Below, in pieces: positions 23,922-30,735 of a stretch of 30,735 bases of DNA. Location of the stretch: contig JAILHZ010000168.1 in the NCBI GenBank assembly GCA_024695545.1, forward strand, positions 1 through 30,735, given 5' to 3'. The notes under the pieces are model-generated. The model was not told where the DNA came from. It searched no databases and was given only the letters and a program-made list of their open reading frames with translations. Position 1 is the first letter of the stretch. Each line of letters begins with the position of its first letter. Source of the DNA: Clostridiales bacterium (lineage in GTDB: Bacteria > Bacillota_A > Clostridia > Saccharofermentanales > Saccharofermentanaceae). The position numbers and the translations under genes were made by a program.

Positions 23922-25238
23922 ATGCGCGTTGCAGGAATCGTAGCCGAATATAATCCTTTTCACCAGGGACATCTCCGCCTGATCTCCAAGGTCCGCGAGG
24001 AGCTCGGGGAGAATACGCCCATCGTGGTAATCATGAGCGGCGAATTTGTCCAGCGTGGCATTCCGGCCCTCGTTGACCGGACATCCCGGACATGCGCCCT
24101 TCTTTCGAGCGGCGTGGATGTCGTCTTTGAGCTTCCGTTCACTTTTGCCACAGGTTCCGCCGACCGTTTCGCACTTGGCGCCATCCGTTCCCTGAGCGCA
24201 TCCGGCGCCGTGACCGATCTTTTCTTCGGTGCAGAACACGATTCTCTTTCCGACCTTTCTTTTATTGCAAAGACCGACTTTGAGTCAGATCCCGCTTTTT
24301 CAGAAAAAATCGATCAGTGCCAGAAGGACGGTCTCTCCTATGCGGCTTCCTGGCAGGCCGCTGCCGAGGCTGCTCTTGCCGCTTCTTCGGACGGAGCTTC
24401 TGCGATCTCTTCTGATTTACCGAAGATCCTTCGGGAGCCGAATAACATTCTTGCGATCTCCTATCTCCGCGAACTGGACAGAAGCGGTTCACCCATTGTT
24501 CCGCATCTTATCGTCCGCGAGGATTCTTACCACGAAGAGACACTGAAAGAGGGTGCTTTCCCGAGCGCAACCGCACTCAGAAAGACGATCCTTGAGAATT
24601 ATTCCCATTCTTCCAAGGGCGATTTCATCCGCTCTCTCGGCGGACTTCTTCCGTATATTCCATCTCCGATGCTTGCCGAGATGCTGCATCTTTGGAACGG
24701 CAACACGATCCCTATGGGGGAACAGGAACTGATCTCGTTTGCTCTTCCCCTCCTCCGCTCAACATCCGTCGACGATCTGGCCCGCACCGCTCACATGGGC
24801 GCACAGCTTGCGGGACATCTTAAGACCTGCGTGCGGACTCTTCATTACGATTCTACTAAACAGCTATCCGGGACATTCCGCGAAGCCGCATCGACAAAGT
24901 GCTTTTCATACACGAGGATCCTCCGCGCTCTGTCATCTCTTTCTGTCGGTCAGAAAGAAGAGGATCTTGCCCGTCTGGATCAGCCTCAGTATCTCCGCCT
25001 TCTCGGATTCTCCGAGCAAGGAAGATCAGTTCTTAAAAGCATGCGCGAAAAGTCGGAGCTTCCGATCCTCTCCAGAGCGTCGGATGCATTCCACCACGGA
25101 AAGAACCCCGTCTTTGCCCGCACGGACGAACTCGACCGTCTCTCTCATGACTGGTGGACACTTCAGGCCCGCCGGACTTTTGAAGAAGACTTCAAGCGCG
25201 AAGTGATCCAGTACAAGCGTAACCGTCTCTACCGCTGA
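23922..25238 (+). CDS. tmcAL: tRNA(Met) cytidine acetate ligase
   Basis: Forms N4-acetylcytidine at the wobble position of elongator tRNA(Met) from acetate and ATP. The 438-residue protein (formerly YlbM, nucleotidyltransferase superfamily) starts with the family signature MRVAGIVAEYNPFHQGHLRLI, including the HxGH motif (H14-H17). VVIMSGEFVQRG, PALVDRTSRTCALLSSGVDVVFELP, FATGSADRFALGAI and FFGAEHDSL follow. The C-terminal helical part has KCFSYTRILRAL and LRLLGFSEQGRSVL. Length is normal. The ribosome binding site before the ATG is weak (only GGAAG). A 17-codon frame starting at 23890 runs across this start in another phase. It is transcribed towards the adhesin gene and ends 56 bases before the bidirectional terminator. 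Confidence 0.94.
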   Translation: MRVAGIVAEYNPFHQGHLRLISKVREELGENTPIVVIMSGEFVQRGIPALVDRTSRTCALLSSGVDVVFELPFTFATGSADRFALGAIRSLSASGAVTDLFFGAEHDSLSDLSFIAKTDFESDPAFSEKIDQCQKDGLSYAASWQAAAEAALAASSDGASAISSDLPKILREPNNILAISYLRELDRSGSPIVPHLIVREDSYHEETLKEGAFPSATALRKTILENYSHSSKGDFIRSLGGLLPYIPSPMLAEMLHLWNGNTIPMGEQELISFALPLLRSTSVDDLARTAHMGAQLAGHLKTCVRTLHYDSTKQLSGTFREAASTKCFSYTRILRALSSLSVGQKEEDLARLDQPQYLRLLGFSEQGRSVLKSMREKSELPILSRASDAFHHGKNPVFARTDELDRLSHDWWTLQARRTFEEDFKREVIQYKRNRLYR

Positions 25239-25291
25239 GCATTTATTCCTCTGCAAAAGCACTGTCCCTGATTTTCAGTTTTGACGCATAG

Positions 25292-25328
25292 AAAAGGACT
25301 GTCCCATTGCTGAGACAGTCCTTCTTTT
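25292..25328. terminator. Bidirectional terminator between tmcAL and the adhesin gene
   Basis: A perfect 10-base-pair stem (25294-25303 with 25314-25323) and a 10-base loop, with As before and CTTTT after, so it has a T-run in both directions. It serves both convergent genes. Its central 22 bases (25298-25319) match the inverted repeat at 20474-20495 at 18 of 22 positions. Confidence 0.88.
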
Positions 25329-25355
25329 CACCTTTTGGTTTTCCGGGTGTAGATC

Positions 25356-28300
25356 TTACTCAGAGTAACGCTCGTTCTTACGCTTTCTTAAGATCACCAG
25401 AACCACTGCCGCAGAAGCTGCAAGGAAGACAGTTGCTACCGGGATCATCGAGTGGCCGGCCACATCACCGGTCTTGACGATCTTCTTGCCTCTTGCAGAA
25501 GAGATAACTTCGAACTCGATCGTAACCTTCGTACCGTCTTTGTATCTGATTACCGCGCGGTGAACGCCCAGTGTCAGACCTTCGATCGTTTCCGGAGTGA
25601 ACTCGACCGTGCCATCCGGCTTCTTCTTGTAGTCATCCGGAGATACCGGCTGATCGTCGATCGTTACGCTCTCGATTTCCTTATCCGGAGTCGGAGTCGG
25701 GCTACCATCGGTCGGTCTTCCTGTGCCATCCTCACTCGGAGCGGTAGAATCCGTAGGCTGTGTATCGTCCGTACCGGAAGGCTTGGTTCCTGTCGGAGTC
25801 GAGGAGGATTCTGTCGGTTCGGTAGAAGACTCAGTCGGTTCTGTCTTCTTCGAGTAGTTGTTCGTGATCGACTCTTCCTTCAGAGTATCATCCGTGAGCT
25901 CAACACTTATGCCGTTATTCGAAACACTCAGCGTATATCCGTCGATCTCCGCTTCAGCCTCATCCTCGGTAATGGTGTACGTATCCAGTTCGAGATCTGT
26001 CAGATCGTAGTATCCGGCACCCTGGATCTCGAATGTCTTTTCGTAACCCTTCGTACCAGTTACCTTGAACTTGTAGATCTTAACAAGTGCATCTGCCGGA
26101 GCATCGGAACCGAGAACCTTATAGACTCTCAGATTACCCTTGACCTGAACAGGTGCCGTATACGTATTCGTGACCGTCGTGGTCGTACCGTTTACCGACT
26201 CGCCGCTCTGTGCGTAACCGTCCGGCATGCTTCCTTCTGTCCATGTATAGACGTGCTCTTCGCCCGAATCCTTATACATTTCAAGGTTGTTTACCGTCGA
26301 CGTCCAGCCGTTGCCCTCATTCAGCGTTACTGTGTCGATCTTCGTACCATCCTGATACAGGTCGAATGTCAGGGTTGCAGGTCTCTTACCGGCTGCATTA
26401 TCACTGTCATCCCATACCTTCTGGATCGTGGCCGATGTCTTCGCCGCACCCAGATTATAAGTATTCGTGATCGTAGTGACCGTACCGCTGATATCAGAAC
26501 CTGTCATCGTATAATCATCCGGCGCATCCACTTCCGTCCAGGAGTATGTGATCTCCGAACCGTTTTCATACTTCGGAAGATCGCTGATGGTCTTTGTCCA
26601 GCCATTCTCTTCATCCAGGACTACGGTCTGACCGTTGCTCAGTTTGACCGTCAGGCTGGTCGGATGTGTTCCTACGGACTGATCATCCCAGACCTTCTTC
26701 ACTGTTGCAGATGTTTTCTCTGTAACATGTGTGTTTGTCAGCGTGGTGATCGTACCGTTCTTGGACGTATCCGAAAGTGTATAGTTATCCGGCAGAGTCT
26801 CCGACCATGTGTAAGTATTCTCCACGGTATTTGTCTTTACCGGAAGATTCTCTATTGTAGCAGACCAGTTGTTGGCCTCGTTCAGAGTAACTTCGGAGTA
26901 CTCCTCACCGTTTCTCAGAAGCTTCACTTTCAGTTCCGCCGGACGGATACCATCACGGTTGTTGTCATCATCCCAGACCTTCTTCACAGTCGCAGAAGTC
27001 ATATCCGGAGCATGAGTATTCGTAATGGTAGTTACTGTTCCGGAAGCAGCATACGCTGTGGTATATCCATCCACCGCAGTCTCTTCCCAGGTGTAGGTAT
27101 ACGCATTATCACTGCTGTCATACTTCGGAAGATCCGTTAATGTGAGCGACCATTCGTTTGCATCACTCAGGGTCATCACTTCGCCGTAGTTCTCGCCGTT
27201 CTGTTTCAGCTGAACCTTGACATTCGCCGGACGGATTCCGTCACGGTTATTGTCATCGGACCATACCTTCTTGACGGTTGCAGATACTGTCTCCGAAGCC
27301 GTGTTGAATGTGTTCGTGATCGTGGTCGTCGTGCCGTTTACTGCATATTCAGCTGCATAGTTTGCAGGTACGGTCTCTTCCCATCTGTACTCGATATCCG
27401 CTCCGCCATCCTTGACCGGAAGATCAGTTACGGTTTCTTTCCACTGGTTTGCCGCGCTCAGGGTCTTTGTAGCAACTACATTATTTCCTGCATACAGTTT
27501 CACCTCTACCGACGCCGGCAGATTTGCATTGGTCTTGTGATTCCATACCTTCTCAACAGACAGAGACGTCTTTGCGATTTCATGTGTATTTGTAATCGTT
27601 GTGACTGCACCTTCTGTTTTGTACGAAGCAGTGTAACCGGTCACATCGGTCTCAACCCATGTGTAGGTGTACTCATTGTCACTGCTGTCATACTTCTGAA
27701 GGCCTGTCTCAGTGATCGTCCAGTTAATCGATGCACTCAGGGTCTTCGCCTCGCCGCAGTTCTCACCGTTGCGCTTCAGCTGTACTGTGACACTTGCCGG
27801 ACGGATACCGTCACGGTTACTGTCATCGGACCAGACCTTCTTGACCGTCACGGAAGTTGTATCCGCGGACGTATCATAAGTATTCGTGATCGTTGTTGTC
27901 GCGCCGTTTACCGAGTAAGCTGCAGTATAGTTTGCCGGTACGGTTTCTTCCCATCTGTACTCGATATCTGCTCCGCCTTCCTTGACCGGGAGATCCGATA
28001 CAGTTTCTTTCCAACCGTTAGCCGCATTTAGGATCTTTGTAGCAACTACATTAGCACCTGCATACAGTTTTACCTCAACCGATTCCGGCGGATTAGCATT
28101 GGTCTTGTGGTTCCATGCCTTCTCTACAGACAGAGATGTCTTGGCTACATCGTGAGTATTCGTAACTGTAGTTACATCTCCTTCGGTAGCATACGATGCG
28201 GTATATCCGCTCACTGCAGTCTCTTCCCAAGTATAGGAATAGAGTGCATCGGTTGCATCGTACTTTTCAAGATTATCTGCTGTATATGTCCAGTTGTTAG

Positions 28301-30735
28301 CTGCGTTCAGAACAACTGCATCGCCGCACTTCTCGCTATTACGCATCAGCTGAACAGTGACACTTGCCGGACGGATACCATCACGGTTATTGTCGTCAGA
28401 CCATGCCTTCTTAACTGTCGCGGAGGTTGTATCCGAAGATGTGTCATAAGTATTCGTGATCGTAGTTGTACCTTCATTTGTGGTATACGAAGCCGTATAG
28501 TTTGCAGGTACTACTTCTTCCCACTTATACTCGATCTTCTTTTTGTTCTTATAAACCGGAAGATCAGATTCGGTTGCCTTCCAGTCGTTTTCCGCATTCA
28601 GAACTACGTTCTTTCCTGCAACACCATCTACCATCAGCTTTACAGTGACGGATGTCGGCTGGTTTGCGGCCGGATTCATCTTGTGGTTCCAGATCTTCTC
28701 AACAGACACAGATGTCTTTGCGATCTCGTGAGTATTCGTGATCGTTGTAACATCGCCTGCTTTAGCATACGAAGCAGTATATCCATCTACAGCGGTCTCT
28801 TCCCAGGTGTAGGTGTATTCATTGTCACTGCTGTCATACTTCTGAAGATTCTCTTCTGTATAAGTCCATCCGTTGCCGGCGTTCAGGACTACCGGATCAC
28901 CGCAGGCTTCGCCGTTACGTTTGAGCTGAACGGTGACACTTGTCGGACGGATACCGTCACGGTCATTGTCATCAACCCAGTCCTTCTCAACGGCCGCAGA
29001 GACTTTCTCAACAGTCATGTCGTAAGTATTTGTGATCGTAGTTGCTGTGCCGCTTACTGCATATTCTGCAGTATAGTTGTCAACAGCTGTTTCTTTCCAC
29101 TCATACTCGATCGCAACGCCGTTTTTGTTTACCGGAAGATCAGTTTCCGTTGCCTTCCACTGATTATCGGCACTCAGGATCTTCGTAGCAACAGTCTCGC
29201 CATCTGCATACAGTTTTACCTCAACAGATGCCGGTACTGAAGCATTCGTCTTGTGGTTCCATACCTTCTCAACAGAGAGAGATGTGGTCGCAGTCTCATG
29301 AGTATTTGTAACCGTAGTTACATTTCCGTTGGTATCATACGTTGCTTCGTAACCGGATACCGCAGTCTCTTCCCATGTGTAGGCATACTCATTATCACTG
29401 CTGTCATACTTCTGAAGACCTGTCACAGTACAAGTCCAGTTGTTCGATGCGCTCAGAGTCTGCGCATCACCGAAGGCCTCGCCGTTGCGCTTCAGCTGAA
29501 CCGTGACACTTGCAGGACGGATTCCATCCTGGTTATTGTTGTCTTCCCATACCTTCTTGACTGTTGCAGAGGTTGTATCTACAGAGGAGTCATAGGTATT
29601 CGTGATCGTTGTCTTACCGTCAGCTACCGTGTATGCAGGAGTATAGTTCTCCGGAACAACAGTTTCTTCCCATCTGTACTCGATATCTGCTCCGTCCTCC
29701 TTGACCGGGAGATCCGTTACAGTTTCTTTCCACTGGTTATCTGCACTCAGGGTCTTCGTAGTAACGACAGCATCTCCTGCGTACAGTGTTACCTCAACAG
29801 AAGTCGGATATTTATCTGCTGCATTGGTCTTGTGGTTCCATACCTTCTCAACAGAGAGGGATGTAGTAGCAGTAGTGTGTGTATTGGTAATCGTAGTTAC
29901 AGTGTCAGATGTTTCATACGCCGTATCGTAGCCGGATACCGCAGACTCTTCCCATGTGTAGGTATAGAGTGCATCGGCTGCATCGTACTTCGCAAGATCC
30001 TCCACCTCATATGTCCAGTTGTTGGAAGCATCCAGAATTACCGGATCGCCGCAGGGCTCGCCGTTACGCATCAGCTGAACAGTGACACTTACCGGACGGA
30101 TACCGTCACGGTTATTGTCATCGTCCCATGCCTTCTTGACTGTCGCAGACACTTTCTCGGAAGTCGTGTCGTAGGTATTCGTGATCGTGGTCTTGCCGGC
30201 TTCAACCGTGTAAGATTCCTTATAGTTTTCCGGAACAACCTCTTCCCACTCATACTCGATCTTCGATCCTTCCTTATATACCGGAAGATTCTCCTCGGTT
30301 GCCTTCCAGTCGTTGCTTGCATCCAGAACTACATTCTTTCCTGCAACACCATCTACCATCAGCTTTACAGTGACGGATGTCGGCTGGTTCGCGGCCGGAT
30401 TCATCTTGTGGTTCCAGATCTTCTCAACAGACAGAGATGTCTTTTCGATCTCATGCGTGTTCTTGATCGTCGTAACTGCGCCTTCTGTTTCATACGAAGC
30501 AGTATATCCATCCACCGTGGTCTCTGTCCATGTGTAGATATACGGTGCATCGGCTGCGTCATACTTCGCAAGGTTCTCTGCAGTATATGTCCAACTGTTA
30601 CCGGCATTCAGAACTACCGGGTCACCGAAGGCCTCGCCGTTGCGATTCAGCTGAACAGTGACACTTGCCGGACGGATACCGTCACGGTTATTGTCATCGT
30701 CCCATTCCTTCGTAACGGTTGCAGATGTTGTCTCC
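25356..30735 (-). CDS. Giant Cna_B-repeat surface adhesin, 5' end outside the window
   Basis: The last 1792 residues of a wall protein; the frame stays open to the window edge (first complete codon at 30734), so the ATG at 30515 is internal. Sixteen Cna protein B-type beta-sandwich domains of about 92-97 residues are visible. Each keeps the triad for an intramolecular Lys-Asn isopeptide bond: the lysine in VKKxW or VEKxW, the glutamate in YxWxE, and the asparagine in TNTY/TNTH. The first 13 alternate between two types: A (NNRDGIRPASVTVQL) and B (VWNHKTN). A different prealbumin-like domain follows (about 26140-25850), then a Thr/Ser/Pro spacer, a short beta domain, and a sorting signal: IVKTGD (25464-25481), a hydrophobic stretch and the basic tail RKRKNERYSE. 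Likely a rod-like adhesin linked to the wall by sortase. The ligand-binding head would be upstream. Confidence 0.95.
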   Translation of the reverse strand, partial: ETTSATVTKEWDDDNNRDGIRPASVTVQLNRNGEAFGDPVVLNAGNSWTYTAENLAKYDAADAPYIYTWTETTVDGYTASYETEGAVTTIKNTHEIEKTSLSVEKIWNHKMNPAANQPTSVTVKLMVDGVAGKNVVLDASNDWKATEENLPVYKEGSKIEYEWEEVVPENYKESYTVEAGKTTITNTYDTTSEKVSATVKKAWDDDNNRDGIRPVSVTVQLMRNGEPCGDPVILDASNNWTYEVEDLAKYDAADALYTYTWEESAVSGYDTAYETSDTVTTITNTHTTATTSLSVEKVWNHKTNAADKYPTSVEVTLYAGDAVVTTKTLSADNQWKETVTDLPVKEDGADIEYRWEETVVPENYTPAYTVADGKTTITNTYDSSVDTTSATVKKVWEDNNNQDGIRPASVTVQLKRNGEAFGDAQTLSASNNWTCTVTGLQKYDSSDNEYAYTWEETAVSGYEATYDTNGNVTTVTNTHETATTSLSVEKVWNHKTNASVPASVEVKLYADGETVATKILSADNQWKATETDLPVNKNGVAIEYEWKETAVDNYTAEYAVSGTATTITNTYDMTVEKVSAAVEKDWVDDNDRDGIRPTSVTVQLKRNGEACGDPVVLNAGNGWTYTEENLQKYDSSDNEYTYTWEETAVDGYTASYAKAGDVTTITNTHEIAKTSVSVEKIWNHKMNPAANQPTSVTVKLMVDGVAGKNVVLNAENDWKATESDLPVYKNKKKIEYKWEEVVPANYTASYTTNEGTTTITNTYDTSSDTTSATVKKAWSDDNNRDGIRPASVTVQLMRNSEKCGDAVVLNAANNWTYTADNLEKYDATDALYSYTWEETAVSGYTASYATEGDVTTVTNTHDVAKTSLSVEKAWNHKTNANPPESVEVKLYAGANVVATKILNAANGWKETVSDLPVKEGGADIEYRWEETVPANYTAAYSVNGATTTITNTYDTSADTTSVTVKKVWSDDSNRDGIRPASVTVQLKRNGENCGEAKTLSASINWTITETGLQKYDSSDNEYTYTWVETDVTGYTASYKTEGAVTTITNTHEIAKTSLSVEKVWNHKTNANLPASVEVKLYAGNNVVATKTLSAANQWKETVTDLPVKDGGADIEYRWEETVPANYAAEYAVNGTTTTITNTFNTASETVSATVKKVWSDDNNRDGIRPANVKVQLKQNGENYGEVMTLSDANEWSLTLTDLPKYDSSDNAYTYTWEETAVDGYTTAYAASGTVTTITNTHAPDMTSATVKKVWDDDNNRDGIRPAELKVKLLRNGEEYSEVTLNEANNWSATIENLPVKTNTVENTYTWSETLPDNYTLSDTSKNGTITTLTNTHVTEKTSATVKKVWDDQSVGTHPTSLTVKLSNGQTVVLDEENGWTKTISDLPKYENGSEITYSWTEVDAPDDYTMTGSDISGTVTTITNTYNLGAAKTSATIQKVWDDSDNAAGKRPATLTFDLYQDGTKIDTVTLNEGNGWTSTVNNLEMYKDSGEEHVYTWTEGSMPDGYAQSGESVNGTTTTVTNTYTAPVQVKGNLRVYKVLGSDAPADALVKIYKFKVTGTKGYEKTFEIQGAGYYDLTDLELDTYTITEDEAEAEIDGYTLSVSNNGISVELTDDTLKEESITNNYSKKTEPTESSTEPTESSSTPTGTKPSGTDDTQPTDSTAPSEDGTGRPTDGSPTPTPDKEIESVTIDDQPVSPDDYKKKPDGTVEFTPETIEGLTLGVHRAVIRYKDGTKVTIEFEVISSARGKKIVKTGDVAGHSMIPVATVFLAASAAVVLVILRKRKNERYSE
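26160..27287 (-). repeat. Divergent Cna_B domains 13-16 of the adhesin
   Basis: Domain 13 (from 27287) is still type A. Domains 14 (from 27000), 15 (from 26714) and 16 (from 26438) break the A/B alternation and are more diverged, as expected of the older, wall-proximal end of an array. Isopeptide lysine and asparagine are kept in all four. Confidence 0.8.
27288..29003 (-). repeat. Adhesin super-repeat copy 2 (domains 7-12, A-B-A-B-A-B)
   Basis: 1716 bases, 9 shorter than copy 1 because domain 10 lacks three residues found in domain 4. Domain pairs 1/7 (GDPVVLNAGNxWTYT), 2/8 (NHKMNPAANQPTSVTVKLMV), 3/9 (KKAW, DALY), 4/10 (GADIEYRWEET), 5/11 (TGLQKYDSSDNEY) and 6/12 (PASVEVKLYA) match in order. 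Confidence 0.8.
29004..30728 (-). repeat. Adhesin super-repeat copy 1 (domains 1-6, A-B-A-B-A-B)
   Basis: Six Cna_B domains (1725 bases, 575 codons). Domains 1, 2 and 3 lie exactly 1725 bases from domains 7, 8 and 9; anchor points are 30671 vs 28946, 30361 vs 28636 and 30095 vs 28370. Each domain resembles its counterpart six positions later more than its immediate neighbours of the same type. Confidence 0.8.

Larger units (their letters stand above)
806..25263. repeat. Dispersed 9-mer AAAAGCACT (core AAAAGCAC), 22 copies
   Basis: Exact AAAAGCACT on the plus strand starts at 2508, 9128, 10627, 15840, 16312, 22932, 23833 and 25255. As its complement AGTGCTTTT it starts at 806, 1495, 5535, 6212, 9564 and 24898. 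The 8-mer core without the final T occurs at about 3373, 5694, 10698, 11299, 19375, 21481, 21650 and 22189. Chance expectation over 25.3 kb on both strands, assuming equal base frequencies, is about 0.2 for the 9-mer and 0.8 for the 8-mer. The base before the core is nearly always G or C. Counts were made by eye and may miss a copy. Confidence 0.8.

Noticed and set aside
23890..23943. 17-codon frame overlapping the tmcAL start, as a possible leader peptide
   Set aside because: No ribosome binding site and no codon bias; a chance frame of this size is likely, although the weak tmcAL site makes coupling conceivable.
25298..25319. Terminal inverted repeat of an insertion element at the adhesin boundary
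   Set aside because: No transposase, no second end and no target duplication are seen; the hairpin with flanking A and T runs is a normal terminator.
25452..27140. 562-codon open frame on the plus strand, antisense to the adhesin
   Set aside because: It mirrors the repeated codons of the Cna_B domains; its translation is arginine/isoleucine-rich and repetitive, has no ribosome binding site and resembles no protein. The same applies to the plus-strand frames at 27537-28031 and 28107-29240.
30401..30607. Minus-strand frame at the right edge and ATG 30515 as the adhesin start
   Set aside because: The adhesin frame reads on without a stop to 30734 and encodes another Cna_B domain, so the start is outside the window.

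Overview
The window looks like a chromosomal segment of a Gram-positive bacterium of the Clostridia, most like a Lachnospiraceae-type anaerobe. The signs are strong AGGAGG-type ribosome binding sites, family content (TmcAL, PcrA, a PF06541 'putative ABC transporter permease', an ECF S component, GtrA, cadherin-like/glucosaminidase surface proteins) and a very large Cna_B-repeat adhesin with a sortase-type C-terminus. Base composition is near half GC. The genus cannot be named from the sequence alone. No rRNA, tRNA, CRISPR array, prophage or insertion sequence was seen, and no gene-free stretch exceeds about 200 bases.

Layout. At 1-3853 (minus) an apparent operon runs NYN-domain protein > malQ > glpK, where glpK loses only its last residues at the window edge. 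prfC (4006-5619, plus) is divergent from it, with its own promoter and a structured leader. At 5665-7293 (minus) lies an internally duplicated zinc-ribbon membrane protein. Its promoter overlaps the terminator of the next operon, 7405-13500 (minus): cohesin-like/cadherin-like surface protein > gtrA > folC > TPR membrane protein > thrC. At 13578-20402 (minus) lie pcrA, dgt, yfbR and a membrane-anchored glucosaminidase; dgt and yfbR are two HD-fold enzymes of deoxynucleotide breakdown in tandem. At 20594-23812 (minus) lie a small secreted CxxC protein, an ECF transporter S component, a PF06541 membrane protein and an unrecognised membrane-anchored protein. tmcAL (23922-25238, plus) converges on the adhesin gene (25356 to beyond 30735, minus) across a bidirectional terminator.

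Two things stand out. First, the 8-mer AAAAGCAC occurs 22 times between 806 and 25263, and 14 of these are the full 9-mer AAAAGCACT. Fewer than one 8-mer and about 0.2 of the 9-mer would be expected by chance. It lies on both strands, in five of the six possible coding phases, between genes and in a terminator loop, so it looks like a DNA-level dispersed motif comparable in density to the uptake sequences of Pasteurellaceae. It is absent from the adhesin gene. Second, the adhesin has a layered repeat structure: alternating A/B Cna_B domains are arranged as a six-domain block of about 1.72 kb, and that block is itself duplicated in register (offset 1725 bases).

Functionally, most genes are housekeeping: glycerol and glucan use, translation termination, threonine and folate synthesis, DNA repair, dNTP control and tRNA modification. 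They are interleaved with a set of envelope proteins (glucosaminidase, cohesin-like protein, GtrA, adhesin).
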